Of a stretch of DNA of 20,632 bases, positions 1 to 7,521 are shown piece by piece (position 1 is the first letter of the stretch; every line of letters starts with the position of its first letter). This stretch comes from an uncultured Ruminococcus sp. (lineage in GTDB: Bacteria > Bacillota > Clostridia > Oscillospirales > Ruminococcaceae). The position numbers and the translations under genes were made by a program. The DNA is taken from assembly GCA_946612185.1 (NCBI GenBank), contig CAMOEP010000005.1, positions 1-20,632 of the forward strand, given 5' to 3'. A model generated the notes under the pieces. It saw nothing but the letters and a program-made list of their open reading frames with translations, was not told the DNA's origin and made no database searches.

Positions 1-28
1 TGCCGTTAAGAGTAACTTTATACTTCAT
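1..28 (-). CDS. Biotin carboxyl carrier protein, N-terminal fragment (cut by window edge)
   Basis: Only nine codons are visible on the minus strand, reading MKYKVTLNG, before the window ends. This is the typical opening of the small biotin carrier subunits of sodium-pumping oxaloacetate or methylmalonyl-CoA decarboxylases. The ATG lies two bases after the TAA stop of the gamma subunit gene (33-31), so the two are probably translationally coupled. The call rests on the short N-terminus plus the operon position directly after an oadA-type gene and a gamma subunit gene. The biotinylated lysine motif is outside the window. The fragment is too short for certainty. Confidence 0.6.
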
Positions 29-30
29 GA

Positions 31-429
31 TTATTTGACCTCCTTAATGGAAATGAAGTGCAGTTCATTGATAGGCTTCTGCATTTTGTCGGCAACGATA
101 GCCATTATCATAGCAGCTTCCTTGTCGGGAACGTTGTAAAGCTTTACATGACCGGCAGAACCGGGGGCTTTCGCAGGCTCGGAAGTGATGACTTTAAGGG
201 GATTCTCCTCCACCTTCTTGGCGGTATTCTCCAGAGCAGACTTTGCAGCAGCGGCAGCCTTAGCGTCCTTGCTCTTGAAGTAAGCGCCGGTAGCGTAAAG
301 CAGACCCATGAGGATAATAAGTCCCACGAATACCACGCAGTAGCCGAATATGGCAGTAACAGCAGCATCGCCTATATCCATAGGTTCACCGCTTGTCTGG
401 GCAGCCAGAAAAACAGCAGTACTAAGCAT
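31..429 (-). CDS. oadG: Sodium-pump decarboxylase gamma subunit (OadG-like)
   Basis: The protein has 132 residues. It has one membrane segment at about residues 21-50, an Ala/Lys-rich charged linker at about 53-75, and a compact C-terminal domain at about 90-132. This matches the small gamma subunit that holds the carboxyltransferase and biotin carrier against the membrane-embedded sodium-pumping beta subunit in oxaloacetate/methylmalonyl-CoA decarboxylases. The C-terminal domain is longer than the short tail of classic OadG, as in several clostridial versions. It starts 12 bases after the oadA stop, with an AAGGAGG site about 8 bases before the ATG, and is followed at once by a biotin carrier start. 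The beta subunit is not in the window, so the substrate (oxaloacetate or methylmalonyl-CoA) cannot be fixed from this gene. Confidence 0.8.
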   Translation of the reverse strand: MLSTAVFLAAQTSGEPMDIGDAAVTAIFGYCVVFVGLIILMGLLYATGAYFKSKDAKAAAAAKSALENTAKKVEENPLKVITSEPAKAPGSAGHVKLYNVPDKEAAMIMAIVADKMQKPINELHFISIKEVK

Positions 430-441
430 AATGCCGCCTCC

Positions 442-1842
442 TTACATAGCCTCGATCGTATAGACAGCCTCGTTCTCCTCCTGAGCCTTGCGGTTCTTGA
501 GGAACTTGAGGGTCTGATCGGGGTAGCAGATATAGCTCATGATATCCTCCTCGCAGCGGCAGAGGTCACCGAGAGCTTCCTTAGCGTCAGCGAACTCCTG
601 ACCTGTACGCTTGGAGTCCTCCTCACGGCAGTCAACGGGCTTGCCGTCCTCACCGAGTATCTTAACGAGCAGTTCAGGGCTTATCTGACCGGGAGCGATA
701 CCATATTCGCCCTTGATGTAGTTCTTTACTTCCTTGGAAATATTCTTGTATCTCTCACCAATAAGAACGTTTGTAACAGCCTGGTTTCCGACCATCTGAG
801 ACAGAGGAGTAACCAGCGGAGGGAAGCCCAGGTCTTCTCTTACCTTGGGGATCTCAGCCAGTGCAGCGTCGAACTTATCCATAGCGTGCATATCAGTCAG
901 GTTAGCGATCATATTTGAGAGCATACCGCCGGGAACTTTGTATACCAATGCCTGAGCGTCAGTACCCATGCTCTTGGGGTTAAGCTGACCGTTGTCGATG
1001 TACTTCTGCTTTAAGGGCTTGAAGAAATCGTTTACGGTGTTTATGACCTTCTCGTCCAGACCGCAGTCGATGCCGTACTGCTGGAGGGCGTAGAACATAG
1101 TCTCAGTGGAAGGCTGGGAAGTACCGCCGGAGAAAGCTGAAGCGGCGCAGTCGATAACGTCGATGCCGGACTCGATAGCCTTAGTGAGAGTCATGTAAGC
1201 CATACCTGTAGTGCAGTGGGTATGGAGGATAAGGGTCATATCACCGATAGCGTCCTTGATGCCCTTGATGAGATGCTCAGCCTCGTAGGGAGACATAGTA
1301 CCAGCCATATCTTTAAGGCAGATAGTCTGGAATCCCATAGTTTTCAGTTCCTTGCACATCTCGATGTACTTGTCAACGGTATGTACAGGGCTCTGGGTAT
1401 AGGAGATACAGCCGGAAGCGATAGTTCGCTCCTTAGCGTATTTCTGGGTAGCTTCCAGGGCAGTCTTTATATTTCTGAAATCGTTGAGAGCGTCGAAGAT
1501 CCTGATAACGTCGATGCCGTTCTTGATAGACAGCTCGATGAACTTCTCAACAACGTCGTCGTGGTAGTGCTTATAACCTAAGAGGTTCTGACCTCTCAGA
1601 AGCATCTGAAGACGTGTATTAGGCAGGTTCTTTCTGAGATTGCGCAGTCTCTCCCAGGGATCTTCGTTCAGGTAGCGAAGACATGAGTCGAAGGTAGCGC
1701 CGCCCCAGCACTCGATTGAATAGTAGCCGGCTTTATCCATTTCAGAGAGGATACCCTCATAGTCGGCATAGGGCATTCTCGTAGCGATCAGCGACTGCTG
1801 AGCGTCACGGAGAACAGTTTCTGTCAGTTGCACTTTTTTCAT
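442..1842 (-). CDS. oadA: Oxaloacetate decarboxylase alpha / pyruvate carboxylase subunit B-type carboxyltransferase
   Basis: This 466-residue protein carries the carboxyl group from oxaloacetate to biotin on a separate carrier protein, the cytoplasmic half-reaction of the sodium-pumping decarboxylase. The TIM-barrel carboxyltransferase signature is clear: the metal-binding RDAQQS near Asp13, the CLKDMAG motif with the Lys177 expected to be carboxylated, and His207-Thr-His209 as metal ligands, followed by the conserved C-terminal domain with the PGG motif. It lacks the fused biotin domain found in longer OadA proteins, which fits the separate carrier start at the window edge. The start is placed at the second possible codon: a TTG at 1848 sits only a couple of bases from the GAGGAGG site, whereas the ATG at 1842 is 7 bases away. 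It is first gene of the operon with oadG and the biotin carrier. Confidence 0.92.
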   Translation of the reverse strand: MKKVQLTETVLRDAQQSLIATRMPYADYEGILSEMDKAGYYSIECWGGATFDSCLRYLNEDPWERLRNLRKNLPNTRLQMLLRGQNLLGYKHYHDDVVEKFIELSIKNGIDVIRIFDALNDFRNIKTALEATQKYAKERTIASGCISYTQSPVHTVDKYIEMCKELKTMGFQTICLKDMAGTMSPYEAEHLIKGIKDAIGDMTLILHTHCTTGMAYMTLTKAIESGIDVIDCAASAFSGGTSQPSTETMFYALQQYGIDCGLDEKVINTVNDFFKPLKQKYIDNGQLNPKSMGTDAQALVYKVPGGMLSNMIANLTDMHAMDKFDAALAEIPKVREDLGFPPLVTPLSQMVGNQAVTNVLIGERYKNISKEVKNYIKGEYGIAPGQISPELLVKILGEDGKPVDCREEDSKRTGQEFADAKEALGDLCRCEEDIMSYICYPDQTLKFLKNRKAQEENEAVYTIEAM

Positions 1843-1848
1843 GTACAA

Positions 1849-1857
1849 GCCTCCTCA
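1849..1857 (-). promoter_or_regulatory. oadA ribosome binding site
   Basis: On the minus strand GAGGAGG precedes the ATG at 1842 by 7 bases. It decides the start against an in-frame TTG six bases upstream, which would sit almost on top of it. Confidence 0.8.
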
Positions 1858-1864
1858 AAATAAG

Positions 1865-1878
1865 TCTGCATATGCAGA
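1865..1878. promoter_or_regulatory. Perfect 14-bp palindrome in the oadA leader
   Basis: TCTGCATATGCAGA is perfectly self-complementary and lies just upstream of the oadA ribosome site, downstream of the inferred transcription start. The position suggests an operator or a small RNA hairpin. No known regulator is assigned. Confidence 0.4.
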
Positions 1879-1899
1879 AATAGTATCAACATTGCGGTC

Positions 1900-1915
1900 G
1901 TTGCACCATTGCAAC
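1900..1915. promoter_or_regulatory. Inverted repeat GTTGCA-N4-TGCAAC, candidate operator
   Basis: Two perfect 6-bp arms flank CCAT. The dyad lies between the putative oadA -10 box and the gene, the usual place for a repressor operator. The regulator is unknown. Confidence 0.45.
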
Positions 1916-1931
1916 AAACCCAATCAAAACA

Positions 1932-1960
1932 ATTATAACACACTCTACATTAAATTTCCA
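1932..1960 (-). promoter_or_regulatory. Putative oadA operon promoter
   Basis: On the minus strand a TATAAT -10 box (1937-1932) lies 17 bases from TGGAAA (1960-1955), one mismatch from the common TTGAAA variant. It would give a leader of about 80 bases containing the two dyads listed separately. Confidence 0.55.
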
Positions 1961-2019
1961 GTACTTTTGCAAGTTTTTTTATTTAATTATATACACTTCT
2001 CATATACCCGGAAATATAT

Positions 2020-2044
2020 GTGTACAATAGTATTTTTTGTACAC
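2020..2044. promoter_or_regulatory. Inverted repeat GTGTACA-N11-TGTACAC between divergent promoters
   Basis: Two perfect 7-bp arms are spaced by an AT-rich 11 bases, so the half-sites are about 18 bp centre to centre. The site lies upstream of both the oadA and pectate lyase promoters. It could bind a dimeric activator or repressor. No identity is claimed. Confidence 0.4.
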
Positions 2045-2112
2045 TTTTCTTCACCTTTTTCAGCAGTACCGATTTGTATAATTATGTATAGATTATGGAC
2101 GGATATTTTATA

Positions 2113-2141
2113 TTGACATATCAGGGAACAAATGGTATAAT
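2113..2141 (+). promoter_or_regulatory. Consensus sigma-70 type promoter of the pectate lyase gene
   Basis: TTGACA (2113-2118) and TATAAT (2136-2141) are separated by exactly 17 bases, a full consensus match. Transcription would start near 2148, about 237 bases before the lyase ATG, giving a long leader that holds an 8-bp hairpin (2156-2182) and a MITE-like element. Confidence 0.8.
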
Positions 2142-2155
2142 TTATATGTAAAGCG

Positions 2156-2182
2156 TGGTGAATTTTTGTAGGTTATTCACCA
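2156..2182 (+). other. Hairpin at the 5' end of the pectate lyase leader RNA
   Basis: TGGTGAAT pairs with ATTCACCA over an 11-base loop, about 8 bases after the predicted transcription start. There is no T-run, so it is not a terminator. It may stabilise the transcript or be a regulatory site. Confidence 0.4.
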
Positions 2183-2192
2183 TATGGTATTA

Positions 2193-2353
2193 GAACCTGT
2201 CCACATAGGGATTCATGCACGTCTTTTCGTCAAATTTTGCCGGTGACTGCGTTAAAAATCCTTGAAGGGCGACAGCCCGTCTGCGGATTTTTGCCTTGCC
2301 ACCGACAAAATTATGCCTGAAAATCCGTACATTCACCCTATGTGGACAGGTTC
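2193..2353. mobile_element. MITE-like palindromic element (161 bp) in the pectate lyase leader
   Basis: The ends are a perfect 18-bp terminal inverted repeat (GAACCTGTCCACATAGGG and its complement at 2336-2353). The arms continue as an imperfect inverted repeat almost to the middle, which carries GGGCGACAGCCCG. There is no coding capacity and no obvious target duplication. It sits between the consensus promoter and the ribosome site of the lyase, so it should be transcribed as a long hairpin. The centre is shared with the element at 17306-17470. Confidence 0.75.
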
Positions 2354-2384
2354 GATATATACTATTTAAAAAAGGAGTTATGTT

Positions 2385-5300
2385 ATGAAGAAAAACATCT
2401 ACAGGAGGGCTGCTGCGTCAATTTTAGCTGCGGCACTTTGCTGCGGCACAACAGTTCCACGGATAAGCCTTCCGGAAACTTTCCTCACCGCATCGGCTGC
2501 TTCCTCTCTCAGCCGGTATGTTATCGACATCAATAAAAACGACGGCAGAAAGGCTTCCCTCTCAAAAACTGCCAATAACTGGGTATTTACCGGCAGCGAC
2601 TACTCCCTCAGCGGCATGACATTCAAGCTGAGTATGGGCAGCAGCGTTGGCGAAAGCGTGGACGTGGTGAACAATAAGAAGCTTCAGTTCTACGACGGCA
2701 CTACTCCTCAACTGACTATGGACGGCGCTAAGATAAAGGGCGGCGACAACGGCGGTGTGCTGAAACTGGAAATATCCGGACTTTCAAACGGTAATCACTC
2801 CTTCTCCGGCTGGCACGCCTGCGTGGACAACGTTCAGAACAGCACCCTCTCCCTGTCCGTGAACGGCACTAAAGTGCAGACCGGTATCCCCTGCCCCACA
2901 AATCCCCGAAACAGCGACGATGCCGGACGCTCCTATGCGGAATTTTCCGGCACTTCCGTTACTATAACCATTCAGGGCGAGGGCGGCGGCGCTGTCAATA
3001 ACGCATGGCTCAACGCCTTCGAGATAGACGGCGCAAGTCCATTTGCGTCCATATCCAAAATTTCCCCGGCGGACGGCGTTTCCCACCATGATGCGGAAAA
3101 TGGTCTGAACTGGACTGCCGGAAATGGTGCGACTCAGCATGAGGTATACATCGGCACTGACCCGGCGGCGGTGTTCAGTGCGGACAAGTCCTCACCGGAA
3201 TTCAAGGGTACTGTCACAAAGCCCCATTTTGACCTGGACGACAGCTATTCCTCCCTTCCCACCTACTACTGGCGAGTTGACGAGGTGAGCGCAAACGGAA
3301 CTGTCAAGGGCAGCGTCTACTCCTTCAGGCTCAACCGGCTTGCCTTCCCCTCAGCCGAGGGATACGGTCGTTTTGCCCGTGGCGGACGTGGCGGACGTAT
3401 CGTGGAAGTCACTAACCTTAACGACTCCGGCGAAGGTTCGCTCCGTCAGGCGCTTGAAGTTGAGAAAGGCGCAAGGATAGTCGTATTCCGTGTAGGCGGC
3501 GTTATTGCGCTGAAATCCACCCTCTGCATACCTGAGGACGGCGGTGACGTTTACGTTGCCGGTCAGACTGCCCCCGGCGACGGAATCACCCTGATAAACT
3601 ACGACTTCGGCGCTATGGGCAGCGAGGACGTGGTTATCCGTGACGTGCGTGTGCGTGTGGGCGATATGAACGGTTCATCACACGGCGGTATGGGTCTTTC
3701 AAGCTGTAACAATACCATTATCGACCACTGCTCTATCTCATGGGCTACTGACGAGGGCTTCTCCAGCCGTTCCGCTTCAGCTATAACTTTCCAGTGGAAT
3801 ATCATCGGTGAGTCGCTGAATAACTCAGTTCACTATGATGCCAACGACCGCAGCAACGTGGAGCGCCACGCCTTTGCTGCCTCTATCAGCGGAAATATCG
3901 GCTCATTCCACCATAATCTCCTTATTAATAATACCGGCAGAAACTTCTCCCTCGCCGGCGGTATGGAAAACGACGGAGTTACCTACGGCGGCGCTCTGGA
4001 CATCTCCAACAACGTGGTATACAACTGGCGTGACCGCACCACTGACGGCGGTGTCCGCAGGCTGAATTTCGTCAATAACTACTACAAGGGCGGTGCTGTG
4101 TCGAATACCTCCCTGCACGTCGTTTCCCTGGACGGCAATGAACTGAATACCTCGGATATGCAGAAAATGTACGTCAGCGGAAACATAATGACCGATTCCT
4201 CCGGAAACCAGCTTCTCAAAGCTTCCGACGATGCCTGGGCTAAGGGCAAGGCTGTCAGCGGCGGCAAGAATTCCACTGCCAGTGATGTCCGCAGCAACAG
4301 CGCATTTTTCCCGAACTATATCACCCTTGAATCCGCAGAATCCGCCTATCAGAGCGTTATAAACAATTCCACCGGCGCAGGCGCTAATGTGCCGAAGCTG
4401 GACTACATCGACTCACGCTACCACAAGGAAGTAACCAGCGGCACTTACACCTACACCGGCTCAAAGGACGGCTTGAAGGGAATTATCGACAGCCAGAACG
4501 ACGTTGGCGGCTATCCCAACAGCACCAATTTCAAGGGCGGCAGCGCTCCTGCTGATACAGACCACGACGGTATGCCGGATGAGTGGGAGAACGCTCACGG
4601 TCTTGACCCGAATAATGCCAGCGACGGCAGTATAGTCAGCCTTTCCCCGGACGACTACACCAACGTTGAACTGTACCTGAATGAACTTGCAGGCGATACA
4701 GTCGTTATCGAGGATTCCCCTGCCAGAAGCGCTTTCGATACCTTTGAAGCTGAGGACTGCGACAGCGAATCCGGCACAAGGAATCAGGAGGGCGAGGGCG
4801 AAACTCATGTTGCATACATCGAGTCCGGCGACTTTATCGCTTTCAAGAACCTGGACTTTGAAAACGGCGCTAAGAGTTTTACAGCCAATATCACCGGAAA
4901 TCCCTCCGGCATCAATATCTTCCTGGACGCTATCACCGGCGAACCGGCTGCATCCCTTACATTCAGCGGCTCAAACGGCTGGAACGACTGGCAGAGCATT
5001 TCCGCCAATATCCCTGATATCACCGGAAAGCATACGGTCTACCTGCAATTTACCGGCGGTGAGGGCTACCTGATGAACATTGACAGTTTCTCCTTCGGCA
5101 GGGATTACGTTCCCCTCAGCGGCAAGCTTATGACCGGGATAACCGCCGCTGCTGATGCTGGTGCGCCTTACTGGAAGCCCGCTTTCAATGCGGCAGTTGG
5201 CTCACCGATCTTCGGAGACAGAGCATTTACTATCGCTTCACTTCCCGACACTCTCTCCGGCGCTGAACAGCTTCTCACAAGCTGCGGTGCTAAGGCATTT

Positions 5301-5852
5301 ACCGGCAATGCAGCACAGTTTACCGCCGCTGAGGATATCACCCTTTTCGTGGCACTTGACAGCCGTATGCCGGAAGTTCCTGAGTGGCTGGGAAGCTACT
5401 CCAAAACCGGCGAAAGCGTGACCTCCTCCAATGACGTAACTTTCGACCTTTACGCCTTGAACGTGGACAAGGGAAGTGAAGTTACCCTGGGCGGAAACGG
5501 CTACTCCTACAACGTGGTAAGCTACATTGTTTTCGCTGCTGAGAGAGCGCCTGAAACTACCACTTCCACCGAAGTCACCACTACCGATACTACCACGACT
5601 ACTACAGTCACCGCTTCCGGAAATGAGCCTTACCTGGGCGACGCTGACCTTAGCGGAAGTATCAGTGTTGCGGACGTAGTAACAGTTCTCCAGTACGCCG
5701 CAAACCATGAGAAATACGCCCTCGAACCGGACGCTTTCGCAAATGCTGATGTGGACGCTGACGGCGATGTTACCGTAAATGACGCTTTCATTATCCAGCA
5801 GGTCGATGCAAACCTTATTCCCCAGAAAGACCTGCCAGTTATCAACAACTGA
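2385..5852 (+). CDS. Secreted modular pectate lyase (PL1) with CBM6-like module and type I dockerin
   Basis: This 1155-residue protein starts with a Sec signal peptide (about 1-40), then a beta-rich module (about 45-215), an FN3-like module (about 216-318) and a polysaccharide lyase family 1 domain (about 319-720) opening with AFPSAEGYGRF. The domain holds the IIDHCSISW Ca-site strand near 444 and a catalytic-type Arg in NNTGRN near 515. A Ca-binding DTDHDGMPDEW motif follows (about 724), then a CBM6-like module (about 785-904), an unassigned domain (about 908-1055), a Thr-rich linker, and a dockerin with two Ca loops starting at Asp1086 and Asp1122. It should cleave pectate by beta-elimination outside the cell while held on a cohesin scaffold. 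AAAGGAG lies 7 bases before the ATG. It is monocistronic, with a terminator directly after the stop. Confidence 0.92.
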   Translation: MKKNIYRRAAASILAAALCCGTTVPRISLPETFLTASAASSLSRYVIDINKNDGRKASLSKTANNWVFTGSDYSLSGMTFKLSMGSSVGESVDVVNNKKLQFYDGTTPQLTMDGAKIKGGDNGGVLKLEISGLSNGNHSFSGWHACVDNVQNSTLSLSVNGTKVQTGIPCPTNPRNSDDAGRSYAEFSGTSVTITIQGEGGGAVNNAWLNAFEIDGASPFASISKISPADGVSHHDAENGLNWTAGNGATQHEVYIGTDPAAVFSADKSSPEFKGTVTKPHFDLDDSYSSLPTYYWRVDEVSANGTVKGSVYSFRLNRLAFPSAEGYGRFARGGRGGRIVEVTNLNDSGEGSLRQALEVEKGARIVVFRVGGVIALKSTLCIPEDGGDVYVAGQTAPGDGITLINYDFGAMGSEDVVIRDVRVRVGDMNGSSHGGMGLSSCNNTIIDHCSISWATDEGFSSRSASAITFQWNIIGESLNNSVHYDANDRSNVERHAFAASISGNIGSFHHNLLINNTGRNFSLAGGMENDGVTYGGALDISNNVVYNWRDRTTDGGVRRLNFVNNYYKGGAVSNTSLHVVSLDGNELNTSDMQKMYVSGNIMTDSSGNQLLKASDDAWAKGKAVSGGKNSTASDVRSNSAFFPNYITLESAESAYQSVINNSTGAGANVPKLDYIDSRYHKEVTSGTYTYTGSKDGLKGIIDSQNDVGGYPNSTNFKGGSAPADTDHDGMPDEWENAHGLDPNNASDGSIVSLSPDDYTNVELYLNELAGDTVVIEDSPARSAFDTFEAEDCDSESGTRNQEGEGETHVAYIESGDFIAFKNLDFENGAKSFTANITGNPSGINIFLDAITGEPAASLTFSGSNGWNDWQSISANIPDITGKHTVYLQFTGGEGYLMNIDSFSFGRDYVPLSGKLMTGITAAADAGAPYWKPAFNAAVGSPIFGDRAFTIASLPDTLSGAEQLLTSCGAKAFTGNAAQFTAAEDITLFVALDSRMPEVPEWLGSYSKTGESVTSSNDVTFDLYALNVDKGSEVTLGGNGYSYNVVSYIVFAAERAPETTTSTEVTTTDTTTTTTVTASGNEPYLGDADLSGSISVADVVTVLQYAANHEKYALEPDAFANADVDADGDVTVNDAFIIQQVDANLIPQKDLPVINN

Positions 5853-5869
5853 ACAAATATTGCCAATAA

Positions 5870-5898
5870 ACCGCCTGGACTTCCGGGCGGTTTTTTTG
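5870..5898 (+). terminator. Rho-independent terminator of the pectate lyase gene
   Basis: An 8-bp GC-rich stem (CCGCCTGG with CCGGGCGG, including one G-T pair) with a 4-base loop is followed by a run of seven T, 17 bases after the TGA stop. Confidence 0.9.
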
Positions 5899-5923
5899 CC
5901 TGCGGATTTTTTTGAAAATAGTC

Positions 5924-5952
5924 TTGACAAATGCAAGCATAAGTGGTATAAT
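5924..5952 (+). promoter_or_regulatory. Consensus promoter of tRNA-Leu
   Basis: TTGACA (5924-5929) and TATAAT (5947-5952) are spaced by 17 bases. The tRNA begins 14 bases after the -10 box, so the primary transcript has almost no leader. Confidence 0.88.
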
Positions 5953-5966
5953 AATATGGTAAAAAT

Positions 5967-6053
5967 GCCGCTGTGGTGGAATAGGCAGACACAAGGGACT
6001 TAAAATCCCTCGGAGTAAAATCCGTACCGGTTCGACCCCGGTCAGCGGCACCA
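5967..6053 (+). tRNA. tRNA-Leu (anticodon UAA), CCA encoded
   Basis: The acceptor arm GCCGCTG pairs with CAGCGGC (6043-6049). The anticodon stem AGGGA/TCCCT encloses the loop CTTAAAA with anticodon TAA, reading UUA codons. A long variable arm (CGGAGTAAAATCCG) marks a class II tRNA, and GGTTCGACC is the T loop. The genomic CCA is present at 6051-6053. The 87-base length fits tRNA-Leu. It stands alone between its own promoter and terminator. Confidence 0.97.
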
Positions 6054-6066
6054 TGTTATATATCGT

Positions 6067-6099
6067 AAAATCGGACTTTTTCGGAAGTCCGGTTTTTTA
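6067..6099 (+). terminator. Terminator of tRNA-Leu
   Basis: CGGACTT and AAGTCCG form a 7-bp stem with a 6-base loop, followed by GG and six T, about 20 bases after the CCA end. Confidence 0.85.
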
Positions 6100-6150
6100 T
6101 CTCAAGCAGTTGATCTCATTAAATCCGCATACTTGCTTTTACAAAGAATT

Positions 6151-6220
6151 AAAAAAGCCCCTGATATACGCCCAAACATCTACCATTTAAGGTAAATGTT
6201 AACACGCCTTATCAGGGGTT
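6151..6220 (-). terminator. Long two-part terminator of the adaptor/permease operon
   Basis: On the minus strand AACCCCTGATA pairs with TATCAGGGGCTT and is followed by a T-run. Inside lies a second stem, AACATTTACC with GGTAGATGTT. It starts 11 bases after the stop of the last permease gene. The outer TCAGGGG stem design resembles the terminator after the GH16 gene. Confidence 0.85.
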
Positions 6221-6231
6221 CTATTGCTTTA

Positions 6232-7521
6232 TCATTCATCTCTGAGCGCATCGACCACATTCATTTTACCTGCCTTGAGCGCCGGGAAAATTCCGAACAC
6301 AACACCGGTAATGATACTGAATATGATTGCGAAGAAGATTATTTTATAGGGAACGGAGAAAACCACCTCGACGTTCTGGATTCGTTTCACATTGCAGATT
6401 ATTACTATAATGTCCGCAATATTAAGTGCGGATATCAGACCCGTGACAACTCCGATAACTGCTCCGGAAGCTGACAGAAGTACCGACTCAGTAAGAAACT
6501 CCGCAATGATCTGTGAGTTGCCTGCGCCAACGGCTTTTTTTACTCCGATCTCACGAATACGCTCGTTGATGCTCACCAACATAACGTTCATAATACCGAT
6601 TCCGCCGATTATCATTGCAAGGACGGCGATAATTGTTATAACATATGTCAGAAGGGTGATGATATCCGTGAAACTTTTTACCTCGTCTGACATATAGAAA
6701 GCATCAAGTTTCCAGCCATTTTCCTCGATAATATGTGAGCGGAAAAAGCTGAGTGTCTGCTCTTTAAAAACCTTTTTGTCAGCTAAGTTTGAAAGGCTGA
6801 ACAACTGCTTGAATTGCTTGTTTCCGTAATTCGGGTAAGACTGGCGGAACGTGGTATACGGGATAAATCCTAATGTAGGGCGAGCAAACTGCGCCACTCT
6901 TACGCCAAACGGCAGTTCGTCCTCATGATAAACGCCGACTACCGTATACTGCTCCGAAATGCCGTTATTATCACGGACATAAACATTCTGTCCGACAGCC
7001 TCCTCATCTCCGAAACAAAGGTCTGCGGCAGTCTGGGAAATTACTATAACATTCTTGACTGCTTCACAGTCCTTATCGGTTATGAAACGTCCGAAGTCGA
7101 TCTTTTTCTCATATATCAACTGCGCATCAGCGTTCACGCCGCTAAGCACAAGACTTGCAGTATGCTCCGGATCAACGGTCATATCCGCCGGCGCTTCTGA
7201 AATGTCGTAGATTATCGACACATTATCATGGAACTTCTGCTCAAATGCCTCAGCTATCTCGTTGGTTATCTCCATGCTGTCAGGTTGTTTGTCGCTGCTG
7301 CTTGGTGCATTTTCGTCCCGTTCCACGCTCACTATCATTCCATCGTCACCGAAACTGCCCGTGATGCTCTTTTCAAGTGAATTACTGAGCGTTTCGCCGG
7401 CAACGTGGATAATTATTGCTGCATTTATGCTCACCACGATGCCAAGCATTGTCAGAAACGTCCGCTTTTTATTGGCAAGCAGGTCGATGACGGCGTTCTT
7501 GAATAGTTCTGCTATATTCAT
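6232..7521 (-). CDS. MacB/FtsX-type ABC transporter permease (second copy)
   Basis: This 429-residue membrane protein has the MacB permease plan: a first TM helix at about 20-40, a large extracytoplasmic domain (about 45-280), then three TM helices. The family's coupling motif is present between the second and third helices (SINERIREIGVKKAVGA), where the cytoplasmic ATPase docks. No ATP-binding domain is fused, so an ATPase must come from elsewhere. The start ATG overlaps the stop of the upstream adaptor gene by four bases (ATGA), with GAGGTG about 6 bases before it, so translation is coupled. Such adaptor/permease pairs export peptides, antibiotics or signals; the substrate here is not visible. 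It is the last gene of the operon. Confidence 0.9.
   Translation of the reverse strand: MNIAELFKNAVIDLLANKKRTFLTMLGIVVSINAAIIIHVAGETLSNSLEKSITGSFGDDGMIVSVERDENAPSSSDKQPDSMEITNEIAEAFEQKFHDNVSIIYDISEAPADMTVDPEHTASLVLSGVNADAQLIYEKKIDFGRFITDKDCEAVKNVIVISQTAADLCFGDEEAVGQNVYVRDNNGISEQYTVVGVYHEDELPFGVRVAQFARPTLGFIPYTTFRQSYPNYGNKQFKQLFSLSNLADKKVFKEQTLSFFRSHIIEENGWKLDAFYMSDEVKSFTDIITLLTYVITIIAVLAMIIGGIGIMNVMLVSINERIREIGVKKAVGAGNSQIIAEFLTESVLLSASGAVIGVVTGLISALNIADIIVIICNVKRIQNVEVVFSVPYKIIFFAIIFSIITGVVFGIFPALKAGKMNVVDALRDE

Noticed and set aside
58..918. Plus-strand open frame of 286 codons opposite oadG/oadA
   Set aside because: It lies antisense to two well-supported genes, has no ribosome site and no recognisable domain; codon bias of the real genes explains the open frame.
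2193..2353. Riboswitch in the long pectate lyase leader
   Set aside because: The stretch is a simple end-to-end palindrome with MITE-like termini and a relative elsewhere in the window; no conserved aptamer pattern was seen.
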